Positions 31,935 through 40,768 of a DNA stretch of 44,521 nucleotides are shown piece after piece. This DNA is from Eubacteriales bacterium (GTDB lineage Bacteria; Bacillota; Clostridia; Oscillospirales; Butyricicoccaceae): NCBI GenBank assembly GCA_030523305.1, contig JAUNIY010000007.1, forward strand, positions 1-44,521. Direction: 5' to 3'. The notes under the pieces were generated by a model. That model did no database searches and was not told where the DNA came from. It saw nothing but the letters and a program-made list of their open reading frames with translations. A program made the translations under genes and the position numbers. Position 1 is the first letter of the stretch; every line of letters begins with the position of its first letter.

Positions 31935-34175
31935 TTATTGTGCGCGCAGCACGAAGATGCAGGAATCAAAGTCTGTGCTGATGTGCTCCACGCTCTGATC
32001 CGGCTCGCCCGACGCGCCGTCCGTGGTGAGCAGGCCGACATGCATCAGCTCGTCGCCATAGTGGCTGGATGGCGGGTTCTCGCGGTAGCCGGACACAGTA
32101 TAACACAGATCGGGATCCAGACCGCACAGCTTGACGCGGTGATACGGCGCGTTGACCTGGTTCAGGATCTTGTAATAGCCGACCAGCGCGGTTGTTTTGT
32201 CCTCGCTGACAACCATCCAAGCGGCGAAATTGCTGTTGTCAAACGGGCTGATGAGGCGATAGAACGTACCAAACTGAATGACCTCGCGGTACTCCTTCAT
32301 AAATTTGATCTGCTCGCGCACCTGTTCGCGCTCCTCTTCCGACAGCTTGTTGAGATCCAGCTCATAACCAAACGTGCCGAAATGCGCGACGTTTGCGCGG
32401 GTACTGATCGGCGTCGTGCGGAATACCTGGTGATTTGGAACGGCGGAGACATGCGCGCCGATGCTGCTGATCGGGTAGCACATCGACGTGCCATACTGGA
32501 TCTTGATTCGTTCGATGGCGTCGGAATCGTCGCTTGCCCAGCCCTGCGGCGCATAATACAGCAGGCCCGGATCAAAGCGGCCGCCGCCGGATGCACACGA
32601 TTCAAACAGCACATGCGGGAAATGCGTGGTCAGACGGTCATACAGCTGGTAAACGCCCAAAATGTAGCGGTGAAACAGCTCGCCCTGACGGTCTGCCGGT
32701 AACGAAACGGAAAATGCTTCGGTGATGCAGCGGTTCATATCCCACTTGATATACGATACCTTGGCTTCGGTTAGAATCTTTGCCATCATATCATAAATCG
32801 CATCCACAACCTCCTGGCGGGTGAAATCCAGGACAAATTGGTTGCGGCCATGCGAAGCGCGGCGATCCGGGGTGCAGATGCGCCAATCCGGATGCGCGCG
32901 GAACAGGTCGGAATCCTTGTTGACCATTTCCGGCTCAAACCAAAGGCCAAACTTCATGCCGAGCTGGTCAATGCGTTCCGCCAGACCTGTGATACCGTTT
33001 GCCAGGCGGTCCGGGTTTGCTACCCAATCGCCCAAACCGGCAAAGTCATTGCAGCGCGCGCCAAACCATCCGTCGTCCAGCACAAACAGCTCCACGCCGT
33101 CATTTTTCGCGGTCTGCGCGATTTCAACCAGCTTGTCCTCGGTAAAATCAAAATAGGTTGCTTCCCAGTTGTTGATGAGGATCGGGCGGGTGCGGTCACG
33201 CCAGTAGCCGCGCGCCAGCCGCTTCTGATACAACTTGTGGAAGGTCTGGCTCATGCCGTTGAGTCCGTCCACGGCGTAAACCATGACCGCCTCCGGGGTC
33301 TGGAAGCTCTCGCCCGGCGCAAGCTTCCAATCGAACTGGAACGGGTTGATGCCCATCGTCACGCGTGTGGTATCCCAGCTGTCTACCTCGACCTGTGCAA
33401 GGAAGTTGCCGGAATATACCAGGCTGAAGCCGATTGCCTCGCCGGAAAATTCCGTCGTTTCCGGCCGCTTGAGAATGACAAACGGATTGTGGTTGTGCGA
33501 CGACGTGCCGCGGGTGGATTCCACGCTCTGGATTCCTGCCTCCAGCTTGCGCACCTTCATGTGCCGTTCACGCGACCATGCGCCGGAGAAATGCACAAAT
33601 TCATAGTTGGAATCCGGCAGATCGAGACTCAGGCTCATGGCGGTCGTCAGATGCAAATCCATGCTTCCGTTGTTCACGAAGCATGCGCTGCGTGCGATGG
33701 CCGGACGGTCGGCAAACAGCGTGTAATGAAGATCCAGCTCCGCGCCCAGCAGTGCGTCGCGCAGATGGAAGGTAATGGTCTGCGCTTCGTCCTCCTGCTC
33801 TGTATATGTCGCCGGCAGATCCTTGAGCGCGGGCTTCCCTGCGCTGATCGTATGGGAGACATAGGTAAAATCGGTGATGCGGCTGCCGTTGGGCTGCACG
33901 ATCTCCAATGCGGGGTGCCGGAAATCCGTCGTGCCATACGAAGGGTATTCCTGCTTGACATGGTCGAGCGAAAATTTCTTGTTGCCTTCAAACACATAGG
34001 CGGTCATCGGGCGATGGTTCATCTCCAGCAAATGGTCAAATGATGCGCAGTCGCGGATGGCCTTGCCGAAATACAGATTGCCCAGCTGGCCATTCGGCAG
34101 GATCTTGATGATATAGCTGATGCTGTCGTTGCGCAGATGGAAGGTACGGCTGGATTCATGATATCGAATTTGCAT
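31935..34175 (-). CDS. aga: Alpha-galactosidase, GH36
   Basis: A 746-aa GH36 enzyme releasing alpha-1,6-galactose from melibiose, raffinose or galactomannan oligosaccharides. N-terminal beta-sandwich, then a barrel with VELFVLDDGWFGAR, the nucleophile Asp479 in IKWDMNR and acid/base Asp549 in GWASDDSDAIER, both at the positions seen in Geobacillus AgaA/AgaB. There is no signal peptide, so it is cytoplasmic, working on sugars imported by the adjacent symporter. GAGAGAGG lies close to the ATG. It follows the symporter gene (108-nt gap with a hairpin), same strand. Confidence 0.96.
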   Translation of the reverse strand: MQIRYHESSRTFHLRNDSISYIIKILPNGQLGNLYFGKAIRDCASFDHLLEMNHRPMTAYVFEGNKKFSLDHVKQEYPSYGTTDFRHPALEIVQPNGSRITDFTYVSHTISAGKPALKDLPATYTEQEDEAQTITFHLRDALLGAELDLHYTLFADRPAIARSACFVNNGSMDLHLTTAMSLSLDLPDSNYEFVHFSGAWSRERHMKVRKLEAGIQSVESTRGTSSHNHNPFVILKRPETTEFSGEAIGFSLVYSGNFLAQVEVDSWDTTRVTMGINPFQFDWKLAPGESFQTPEAVMVYAVDGLNGMSQTFHKLYQKRLARGYWRDRTRPILINNWEATYFDFTEDKLVEIAQTAKNDGVELFVLDDGWFGARCNDFAGLGDWVANPDRLANGITGLAERIDQLGMKFGLWFEPEMVNKDSDLFRAHPDWRICTPDRRASHGRNQFVLDFTRQEVVDAIYDMMAKILTEAKVSYIKWDMNRCITEAFSVSLPADRQGELFHRYILGVYQLYDRLTTHFPHVLFESCASGGGRFDPGLLYYAPQGWASDDSDAIERIKIQYGTSMCYPISSIGAHVSAVPNHQVFRTTPISTRANVAHFGTFGYELDLNKLSEEEREQVREQIKFMKEYREVIQFGTFYRLISPFDNSNFAAWMVVSEDKTTALVGYYKILNQVNAPYHRVKLCGLDPDLCYTVSGYRENPPSSHYGDELMHVGLLTTDGASGEPDQSVEHISTDFDSCIFVLRAQ

Positions 34176-34211
34176 GCTGTCGCCTCTCTCTTTTTCATAT
34201 GGGTTTTGGCC

Positions 34212-34240
34212 CCGGGTGAAGGGCTTGTGCCCTTTCCCGG
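34212..34240. other. Intercistronic hairpin, symporter to alpha-galactosidase
   Basis: An interrupted stem CCGGG-tg-AAGGGC/GCCCTT-t-CCCGG (34212-34240) without a T-tract. It probably protects or processes the polycistronic mRNA rather than ending it. Confidence 0.55.
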
Positions 34241-34283
34241 AACCGAATGGATAGAATAGATAGGAATGAAGATAGCAGTAAAG

Positions 34284-35732
34284 TTATTCTGCCGCCGTCT
34301 GTGCTGTGTGCAGCGCGTTGACCTGTTCGGTCAGCTCGGTCAGCTTATCGCCCTTGAGCTTGTACACGCACTTAAATACCAGGAAGCTGATGACGCACAG
34401 GGCAATCGGAATGACAAACATCAGGATACGGATACCCAGCAGGGTGCCGGCAGCCTGGTGGCCGGCCAGATCAGCACTGTAGCCGACGACCGTCAGGCCA
34501 ACACCGGACAGCAGGCCGGAAACTGCCTGTGCAGCCTTCATCAGGAAGGTCTGTGCCGAGCAGGTGATCGCTTCGTTGCGCTTGCCGAACTTGACTTCGC
34601 CGTAGTCGATAACATCGGCAATGCAGCAGGTCGTGGTACCCAGCGACAGGCCGGAACCGAAGAACAGGAATGCGCAGCAAGCGATGACAGCGGCATAGCT
34701 GGTCGGGCAAACATAACCGCAGATTGCCAGGGCAACCATGGCGACAACCGGCAGGCCGCACGCCAGGAAGTAAACCTTCTCACGCGCAATCTTGCGGGCG
34801 ATAATCGGGAACAGGAACAGGCCGATCATCTCAAAGATAATGGTGAAGCCAAATACGTTATATAGGTCGGCAGCCAGGCAAACTTCCTTGAAGTAGTATA
34901 CAGCGAACGCCTTGAGCAGCTGGGTTGCCAGGTTGAAGGTGAGCAGCAGGCCGATAAACGCAACCAGCTGATCGTTTTTGATGATGATAGAGAAGGTCTC
35001 CTTGAGGCCGGTCTTGTTTGCCGCAGCCGCGCCGGTGGTCGGCTTTTCTTTTACATTGAAGACGGTGATACCGATGCAAACGATGAACAGGACAACGATG
35101 CAGACGGCAACCGCAGTGAAGCCGGTTTCGGAAATATTCAGGAAGGAGCCATCCGCCTGCTCCTGCAGCACGGTATTGTCGCCAAACTTGTTATTGAAGA
35201 AGTTGATGAAACGCAGCCCGAAGGTGCATACGATGAAGCCGCCGAACGAAGCGAAAATACGCGGGATAACCGAGATGCTTTCGCGCTCATGCGGGTTGGA
35301 GGACAGATTCGGCAGCCAGGACCAGTACGGTACATCCATGATGGTGTAGGTCATGCCGTAGAGGATGTACATCACGGACACGTAAACATACATCGTCGTG
35401 GAGCCTTTCTCAATGCCCAGCGTCGTAAACAGCAGGATAAAGAAGACGGAATTGACCAACGTGCCGATGGTCAGCCAGATACGGAATTTGCCGAAGCGGG
35501 TGCGGGTGTTATCGCAGATCATACCCATCATCGGGTCGTTGATCGCGTCCCAGATTCTTGCGACGGCGAACAGGACGCCGACAAACGCCGGATTCAGCCC
35601 GAGCGTATCGGTGAAATACAGCATCAGGAACGCACCAACGAGATTGCAGATCGCATCCTTGCCAATTGCGCCAATGCCAAACGCATATTTCTGCCGTGCG
35701 GGCAGCCTGGCGGTATTTATTTCATTTGCCAT
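34284..35732 (-). CDS. GPH-family sugar:cation symporter
   Basis: A 482-aa, 12-helix transporter of the glycoside-pentoside-hexuronide family. Diagnostic DAINDPMMGMICDNTRTRFGKFR (melibiose-carrier-type cation and sugar region), TYTIMDVPYWSW and GKRNEAITCS are seen. It lacks the C-terminal IIA domain of LacS-type members. Next to alpha-galactosidase, the likely substrates are melibiose, raffinose or related alpha-galactosides. GGAGGTAA lies 6-7 nt from the ATG. First gene of the operon with aga. Confidence 0.92.
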   Translation of the reverse strand: MANEINTARLPARQKYAFGIGAIGKDAICNLVGAFLMLYFTDTLGLNPAFVGVLFAVARIWDAINDPMMGMICDNTRTRFGKFRIWLTIGTLVNSVFFILLFTTLGIEKGSTTMYVYVSVMYILYGMTYTIMDVPYWSWLPNLSSNPHERESISVIPRIFASFGGFIVCTFGLRFINFFNNKFGDNTVLQEQADGSFLNISETGFTAVAVCIVVLFIVCIGITVFNVKEKPTTGAAAANKTGLKETFSIIIKNDQLVAFIGLLLTFNLATQLLKAFAVYYFKEVCLAADLYNVFGFTIIFEMIGLFLFPIIARKIAREKVYFLACGLPVVAMVALAICGYVCPTSYAAVIACCAFLFFGSGLSLGTTTCCIADVIDYGEVKFGKRNEAITCSAQTFLMKAAQAVSGLLSGVGLTVVGYSADLAGHQAAGTLLGIRILMFVIPIALCVISFLVFKCVYKLKGDKLTELTEQVNALHTAQTAAE

Positions 35733-35813
35733 GTTTGGTTACCTCCATATTTATGAACTTTATGGTGCGAATGGAAGGAATTTCGTGCACGCTATCCCTT
35801 GTTTCTGTCACCC

Positions 35814-35819
35814 ATTATA
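35814..35819 (-). promoter_or_regulatory. -10 of the symporter-alpha-galactosidase operon
   Basis: On minus a consensus TATAAT at 35814-35819 lies 82 nt before the ATG, but the -35 position (TGTTAT at 17 nt) is poor. That fits an activator-dependent promoter, plausibly under the AraC regulator. Confidence 0.5.
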
Positions 35820-35953
35820 CGTTGTTGTAAGGAAAAATAACAGCGCGTTTTGCACCAATTAACAGTCAAAATGTTAACTGCAATGAGAAAAGAATTTCTC
35901 TTTTTTCACTATTTTTCATAAATTTAGTAAATTTTACTGGTTTAAACACGCAT

Positions 35954-36048
35954 TTTACCTTTATCTATGCCAATTTATTTGGTAAAAACACCGTCTATCC
36001 GCCGTGTGCCGACACCCTGACGGTAAAAAGGAACAAATACAGTTTACC
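35954..36048. repeat. Cluster of TTTACC/GGTAAA half-sites
   Basis: TTTACC at 35954-35959 and 36043-36048, GGTAAA at 35981-35986 and 36022-36027. Two GGTAAAAA copies are 41 nt apart. The rest of the 445-bp gap (35733-36177) is AT-rich with no gene. These may be regulator half-sites upstream of the symporter promoter. Confidence 0.35.
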
Positions 36049-36084
36049 TGTTTTTATGCGAAATATCTTTTGCCAAGTTCACCA

Positions 36085-36113
36085 TTGCCCCGCGCCGCGA
36101 TTTCGTCTATACT
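36085..36113 (+). promoter_or_regulatory. Promoter of the 41-aa micropeptide, TTGCCC-17-TATACT
   Basis: TTGCCC (36085-36090), 17 nt, TATACT (36108-36113), 63 nt before the ATG. Confidence 0.7.
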
Positions 36114-36176
36114 ATGCGTGTAAACAAAAAGCGCGCTGAACAAAACCTATGGCATTTTTGAAGGAGGTTTTTCATC

Positions 36177-36302
36177 ATGAAAACAAACACCTGGCATGAA
36201 ATTGGCGCTCTGTGCATGTGCAGCACCATGCTGAACACCGGCATGAAGAAGGACCATATTGCTACAGGAAGCATGAGAAGCTTGCGCACCGGCAGAGAAT
36301 AA
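36177..36302 (+). CDS. 41-aa micropeptide, function unknown
   Basis: Begins MKTNTWHEIGALCMCSTM and ends RSLRTGRE. It has a C-x-C pair (Cys13, Cys15), five methionines and a basic C-terminal half. No membrane segment is evident. AAGGAGG lies ~10 nt before the ATG and a good promoter is upstream, so expression is likely. It is convergent with lacI, sharing the strong hairpin beyond it. The C-x-C near the middle could suit a modified or metal-binding peptide, but no maturation enzyme is nearby. No family recognised. Confidence 0.6.
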   Translation: MKTNTWHEIGALCMCSTMLNTGMKKDHIATGSMRSLRTGRE

Positions 36303-36325
36303 CGCCGTGCGCTTCCCCATATGAC

Positions 36326-36370
36326 AAAAAGGCCCCGCCCGCTTGGCAAACAGGTACCAAGCGGGCGGGG
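36326..36370 (-). terminator. Terminator of galE2-lacI
   Basis: A 14-bp perfect stem CCCCGCCCGCTTGG/CCAAGCGGGCGGGG (36333-36346, 36357-36370) is followed on minus by CCTTTTTG. On plus it lies 30 nt after the micropeptide and may also stop that transcript. Confidence 0.9.
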
Positions 36371-36375
36371 TCTAT

Positions 36376-37431
36376 TCATTCTGTATCGTCGTATTCCGCC
36401 GTGCTCTGCCGCACGATGAGGGAGGGCGGGATAACCACCTTTTGCGGGAAATGCCGTTCCGGCTGATGGGCCGGTGTCGAGGCGCGCTGCTGTACCAGGC
36501 GCACCGCAGTCGCCGCCATGTAATCGAGATGCGGGCTGATGCTGGTCAGCGCCGGTTCAACAACCGACGACATCACGGTATCGTTGAAGCTGACAATGCT
36601 CAGATCCTCCGGGATATGCAGCCCCAGCTTGCGCACGGCATGGATGACGCCGATGGCGGATTCCTCATTGACAGCCACCACGGCCGTCGGCATGAGTCCC
36701 GGCCCCCACGTGCGCATCCGCATATCAAATTCCTCTTCCACCGCCAGCTGGTCACGCATCGGCGCTTCCACCACGAGTTCGGCGCGGTATAGACCGGCTT
36801 CGCGCATATAGTGCTCATAATACCGCCGTCGCGGCTCCAGGACAATATGCATGTGCTCATCGCCCAAGCGCTTCGGTCCAACAAAGCTGATGCGCGCATG
36901 CCCCATCCCGCGCAGGTAATCCATCGCCTGCTTGATCCCCAGCTCAAAATTCAGAATCACGGAATCATACAGCAATTCATTGGGCGAGGAATCCAAAAAC
37001 GTGATGTTGCGGCTGAGCAGCTGCAGGGAATCGATCTGCGCGTCGGTAAAAAAGCCGATCGCAATGATGCCATCGATGCCGGAGGCAGACAGGGCATGAT
37101 AGCCGTCCGCATCCGCACGCAGCGTGACGGTTTGCAGCTTGTGCTCATAGCACGACTGCTCGACAAAGTTCTTCAGATACAGGAAATATGGGTCGGTCAT
37201 CTGCTCGGCGGGGGACAGCATTTCCGCAATGCCGATGGCCATGGTGTCGCTGACAATGCGCTGCGACCGTCTGCCGGAGCCACCGGTATAGCCCAGCTTA
37301 TGCGCCGCGTCAAAAATCGCCCGGCGCGTCTCCTCGCTCACCGTCATACCCGGGTCATTGTTCAGCACACGTGAAATCGTGGTGGTGGAAAAGCCGGTGT
37401 GCTCGGCCAGCGTTTTGAGTGTAACTGCCAT
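36376..37431 (-). CDS. LacI/GalR-family repressor
   Basis: A 351-aa regulator. The N-terminal HTH reads TLKTLAEHTGFSTTTISRVLNN, followed by the hinge and a periplasmic-binding-protein-like sensor domain (DGIIAIGFF; MGHARISFVGP; PTAVVAVNEESAIG). The layout resembles EbgR/GalR-type galactoside repressors. GGAGG lies 7 nt from the ATG. It is downstream of and co-transcribed with the second galE (75-nt gap with a hairpin), so it probably controls galactose or galactoside genes nearby, possibly itself. Confidence 0.9.
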   Translation of the reverse strand: MAVTLKTLAEHTGFSTTTISRVLNNDPGMTVSEETRRAIFDAAHKLGYTGGSGRRSQRIVSDTMAIGIAEMLSPAEQMTDPYFLYLKNFVEQSCYEHKLQTVTLRADADGYHALSASGIDGIIAIGFFTDAQIDSLQLLSRNITFLDSSPNELLYDSVILNFELGIKQAMDYLRGMGHARISFVGPKRLGDEHMHIVLEPRRRYYEHYMREAGLYRAELVVEAPMRDQLAVEEEFDMRMRTWGPGLMPTAVVAVNEESAIGVIHAVRKLGLHIPEDLSIVSFNDTVMSSVVEPALTSISPHLDYMAATAVRLVQQRASTPAHQPERHFPQKVVIPPSLIVRQSTAEYDDTE

Positions 37432-37468
37432 AAAAATACCTCCGGCAATGGCTGTGGTCGGTCTGTCC

Positions 37469-37495
37469 CGGGAGGAGGCGCAATATCCCCTCCCG
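37469..37495. other. Hairpin between galE2 and lacI
   Basis: A 7-bp perfect stem CGGGAGG/CCTCCCG (37469-37475, 37489-37495) without a T-tract, in the intercistronic gap. Confidence 0.5.
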
Positions 37496-37506
37496 TCTGC
37501 GCCGCG

Positions 37507-38523
37507 TCAATCCCGATAGCCGTTTGGATTGCTCTTCTGCCAGTTCCAGGAATCGCGGCACATATCCAGAATGCCATACTGCGCCTTCCAACCGAGTTCC
37601 CGCGCCGCCTTTGCCGGATCGGAATAGCAGGTTGCGATGTCGCCTGCGCGGCGCGGCTTGATGGCATATGGTATGTCGATCTGGTTGGCCTGCTCAAACG
37701 CGTGTACCACGTCCAGAACCGAATAGCCCTGTCCGGTACCCAGATTGTAAATCTCCAGTCCGCAGCGTTTTGTAATCGCAGACAGCGCTTTGACGTGGCC
37801 GTTTGCCAAATCGACAACATGGATATAATCGCGCACACCCGTGCCGTCCGGCGTATCATAATCGTTGCCGAACACGCCCAGCTCCGTGCGCTTGCCGACG
37901 GCAACCTGCGTGATATACGGCATCAAATTGTTCGGGATCCCGTTGGGATCCTCCCCGATTTTGCCGGACGCATGCGCGCCGATCGGGTTAAAGTAGCGCA
38001 GCAGCACGACATTCCATTCCGGATCCGCCTTCTGCATATCCATCAGGATCTGTTCGATCATGCTCTTGGTCTGCCCATATGGATTGGTGCATTCCCCCTT
38101 CGGGCATTCCTCCGTGATCGGTATCACCGCCGGATTACCATATACTGTGGCGGAGGATGAAAAAATCATATTCTTGCAGCCGTGATTGCGCATCACATCG
38201 AGCAGCACCAGTGTGCCCGCGATGTTGTTATCATAATATTCCAGCGGCTTTTCCACCGATTCGCCAACCGCCTTCAGCCCGGCAAAATGGATGCAGCAGT
38301 CAAATGCATACTGCTCCATCACGTTTTCCAGGCCCGCGCGGTCACGGATATCGACCGGATAAAATGGCACCGCTTTACCGGTAATCTCCTGCACGCGCTG
38401 TAAGGATTTTTCCGATGCGTTGCACAGGTTATCCACAACAACGACATCGTGCCCCGCCTCCTGCAAAGCAATCACCGTATGGCTGCCAATGTATCCGGCG
38501 CCGCCGGTAAGTAAAATCAACAT
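37507..38523 (-). CDS. galE: UDP-glucose 4-epimerase, second copy
   Basis: A 338-aa GalE. NAD motif TGGAGYIGSHT, catalytic Ser in SSSATVYGNP, Tyr/Lys in YGQTK; closer to the classic E. coli-type GalE (DVVVVDNLCNASE, PAVIPITEECP) than the gal operon copy. The start at 38523 has AAAGGAGA upstream; a longer reading lacks support. It has its own extended promoter and is followed by lacI. It may supply UDP-galactose for cell-surface glycans or act when only this operon is induced (inference). Confidence 0.95.
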   Translation of the reverse strand: MLILLTGGAGYIGSHTVIALQEAGHDVVVVDNLCNASEKSLQRVQEITGKAVPFYPVDIRDRAGLENVMEQYAFDCCIHFAGLKAVGESVEKPLEYYDNNIAGTLVLLDVMRNHGCKNMIFSSSATVYGNPAVIPITEECPKGECTNPYGQTKSMIEQILMDMQKADPEWNVVLLRYFNPIGAHASGKIGEDPNGIPNNLMPYITQVAVGKRTELGVFGNDYDTPDGTGVRDYIHVVDLANGHVKALSAITKRCGLEIYNLGTGQGYSVLDVVHAFEQANQIDIPYAIKPRRAGDIATCYSDPAKAARELGWKAQYGILDMCRDSWNWQKSNPNGYRD

Positions 38524-38574
38524 AATACTGTCTCCTTTTCGGTATCGTCCCCAGTTTTTGCTGTCAACGATAGT

Positions 38575-38604
38575 ATTATACCACGGCCTGCCTGCGTACT
38601 GCAA
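38575..38604 (-). promoter_or_regulatory. galE2-lacI promoter, TTGCAG-18-TATAAT
   Basis: On minus, TTGCAG (38599-38604), 18 nt, TGG-TATAAT (38575-38580), an extended consensus -10, 51 nt before the ATG. Confidence 0.8.
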
Positions 38605-38670
38605 CCAGACCGGCAAAAAGGCTGCGCGCCATGTATTGTTAAAAACTTTTGAACAAACGCCGTTTCCCCC

Positions 38671-38699
38671 TTGCAATTTTGCGGCAATTGCGTTATCCT
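38671..38699 (+). promoter_or_regulatory. htpG promoter, TTGCAA-17-TATCCT
   Basis: TTGCAA (38671-38676), 17 nt, TATCCT (38694-38699), with the CIRCE operator starting 3 nt after the -10. Confidence 0.7.
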
Positions 38700-38702
38700 A
38701 TA

Positions 38703-38729
38703 TTAGCACTCAGCACCAAAGAGTGCTAA
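38703..38729 (+). promoter_or_regulatory. CIRCE operator (HrcA site)
   Basis: TTAGCACTC, 9 nt, GAGTGCTAA: the exact CIRCE consensus. It overlaps the predicted start of htpG transcription, so htpG should be repressed by HrcA and induced by heat. Confidence 0.97.
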
Positions 38730-38769
38730 AACATGTATTCTAAACCTTTGAAAGGATTGAAGATAAGCT

Positions 38770-40683
38770 ATGGCAAAGCAGCAATTTCAGGCAGAATCCA
38801 AGCGTCTGCTGGACATGATGATCAACTCGATCTACACACACAAGGAAATCTTTCTGCGCGAGCTGATTTCCAATGCGAGCGACGCAATTGACAAGCGCCA
38901 TTTCCGTTCCCTGACCGATGCCTCCCTCATCCCGGAGGACGGGTTTGCCATCCATCTGGCAGTGGATGAGGAAAACCGTACGCTGACCATCTCGGACAAC
39001 GGCCTCGGCATGACGCGCGAGGAGCTGGAGCAGAACCTAGGCACCATCGCGCAGAGCGGTTCGCTGGCGTTCAAAAAGGAAAACCAGACAGAGGATACCG
39101 ATATCATCGGCCAGTTTGGCGTCGGCTTCTATTCCGCTTTCATGGTAGCATCCCACGTCAAGGTCGTTTCCAAGGCATGCGGCAGTGATCAGGCTTACGT
39201 CTGGGAGTCCGACGGCGCGGATGGCTTCACCATTGAGCCGGCAGAAAAAGATACCTGCGGCACGGATATCATCCTGACCATCAAGCCGAATCCAGAAGAA
39301 GAGGACGGGGATACCTATGACGAATTCCTGCAGTCCTATCGCCTATCCGGCCTCGTGCGCAAGTATTCGGATTACATCCGTTATCCGATCAAGATGCTGA
39401 TGCCGCATTCGCAGGAAAAGCCGAAGCCGGAGGATGCCCCAGAGGATTATCAGCCGGAATATGAAACCATCTATACCGAGGATACGCTCAATTCCATGGT
39501 TCCGCTGTGGAAGAAAGACAAGAAGGATATCACGCAGGACGACTACGACGAATTTTACCGCAACAAGTTCATGGACTACATGAAGCCTGCGCGCACCATC
39601 CATTCCCACTCCGAGGGCCTGACCGCATCATATGATGCCCTGCTGTATATCCCGTCCCAGGCACCGTTCGACTATTATTCCAAGGACTTTTCCAAGGGCC
39701 TGGCGCTGTACACCTCCGGCGTGCTGATTATGGACAAGTGCGCCGACCTGTTGCCGGATTATTTCGGCTTTGTCCGCGGCCTTGTCGATTCGTCCGACCT
39801 GTCGCTGAACATTTCCCGTGAAATGCTCCAGCATGACCGCCAGCTCAAGGCCATCGCCATCAGCCTGGAAAAGAAAATCCGCTCCGAGCTGCTCAAGATG
39901 CAAAAGGATGAGCGCGAAGCATACGAAAAATTCTGGACTGCCTTCGGCTATTCCATCAAGGTTGGCGCATATGCAAACTATGGCGCAGACAAGGAAAAGC
40001 TGCGCGACCTGATCCTGTTCTATTCCGCAAAGGAAAAGAAGATGATTACGCTCAAAGAATACCGTGCAGCGATGCCGGAAGACCAAGAGGAAATTTATTA
40101 CGCTGCTGGCTCCAGCACCGATATGCTGGATAAGCTCCCGCAGGCGGAAATGGTACGCAAGCACGACTATGATATCCTGTACCTCACGGCGGACATCGAT
40201 GAATTTGTCATCAATCTGCTGGAATCCCAGGACGAGAAGAAATTCCGTTCGATTACCGCGGGTGACTTGAACCTGTCCTCTGAGGAAGAAAAGAAGGAAG
40301 CGGAGGAAAAATCCACTGCCAACCGCGCGATGTTCGATATGATGAAAGAAGCGCTGGACGGTAAGGTCAAGGATGTCCGCGTATCGTCCCGTCTGGTTAC
40401 CAATCCGGTATGCCTGACCTCGGACGGCGACCTGTCTATTGAGATGGAGCGCGTGCTCAACAACGTGCAAAACAGCAGCGGGCAGTTCAACGCAGAAAAG
40501 ATCCTGGAGATCAACGCATCCCATCCGATTTTTGAAACGCTGATTAAGCTGTATGTCAACGATCCAGAAAAGCTCAAAACCTACACCTCCCTGCTGTACA
40601 ACCAGGCGCTGCTCATCGCCGGTATCCCGATGGAAGACCCGGCAGCATTCTCCAACGCCGTATGCGATTTGATGGCACAGTAA
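38770..40683 (+). CDS. htpG: Chaperone HtpG (bacterial Hsp90)
   Basis: A 637-aa, full-length Hsp90. The N-terminal GHKL ATPase has ELISNASDAIDK, DNGLGMTREEL and GQFGVGFYSAF; the middle domain has the catalytic-loop region SSDLSLNISREMLQ; and a C-terminal dimerisation domain is present. It remodels unfolding proteins in the cytoplasm, usually with DnaK. GAAAGGA lies ~11 nt before the ATG. It is monocistronic, under CIRCE control, which differs from B. subtilis, where htpG is not in the HrcA regulon. It is followed by a complex 3' region with competing hairpins. Confidence 0.97.
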   Translation: MAKQQFQAESKRLLDMMINSIYTHKEIFLRELISNASDAIDKRHFRSLTDASLIPEDGFAIHLAVDEENRTLTISDNGLGMTREELEQNLGTIAQSGSLAFKKENQTEDTDIIGQFGVGFYSAFMVASHVKVVSKACGSDQAYVWESDGADGFTIEPAEKDTCGTDIILTIKPNPEEEDGDTYDEFLQSYRLSGLVRKYSDYIRYPIKMLMPHSQEKPKPEDAPEDYQPEYETIYTEDTLNSMVPLWKKDKKDITQDDYDEFYRNKFMDYMKPARTIHSHSEGLTASYDALLYIPSQAPFDYYSKDFSKGLALYTSGVLIMDKCADLLPDYFGFVRGLVDSSDLSLNISREMLQHDRQLKAIAISLEKKIRSELLKMQKDEREAYEKFWTAFGYSIKVGAYANYGADKEKLRDLILFYSAKEKKMITLKEYRAAMPEDQEEIYYAAGSSTDMLDKLPQAEMVRKHDYDILYLTADIDEFVINLLESQDEKKFRSITAGDLNLSSEEEKKEAEEKSTANRAMFDMMKEALDGKVKDVRVSSRLVTNPVCLTSDGDLSIEMERVLNNVQNSSGQFNAEKILEINASHPIFETLIKLYVNDPEKLKTYTSLLYNQALLIAGIPMEDPAAFSNAVCDLMAQ

Positions 40684-40687
40684 ACAA

Positions 40688-40740
40688 GGGAAGCCTCATT
40701 GCATAAGGTAAATTTCTCCAAGGCTTCCCCCTTGGAGAAA
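40688..40740. other. Two mutually exclusive hairpins after htpG
   Basis: GGGAAGCCT/AGGCTTCCC (40688-40696, 40721-40729) and TTTCTCCAAGG/CCTTGGAGAAA (40713-40723, 40730-40740) share bases 40721-40723, so only one can form at a time. Both arms are perfect. Confidence 0.7.
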
Positions 40741-40768
40741 CGCTTTAGAAATCCCCACCAATGCCAAA

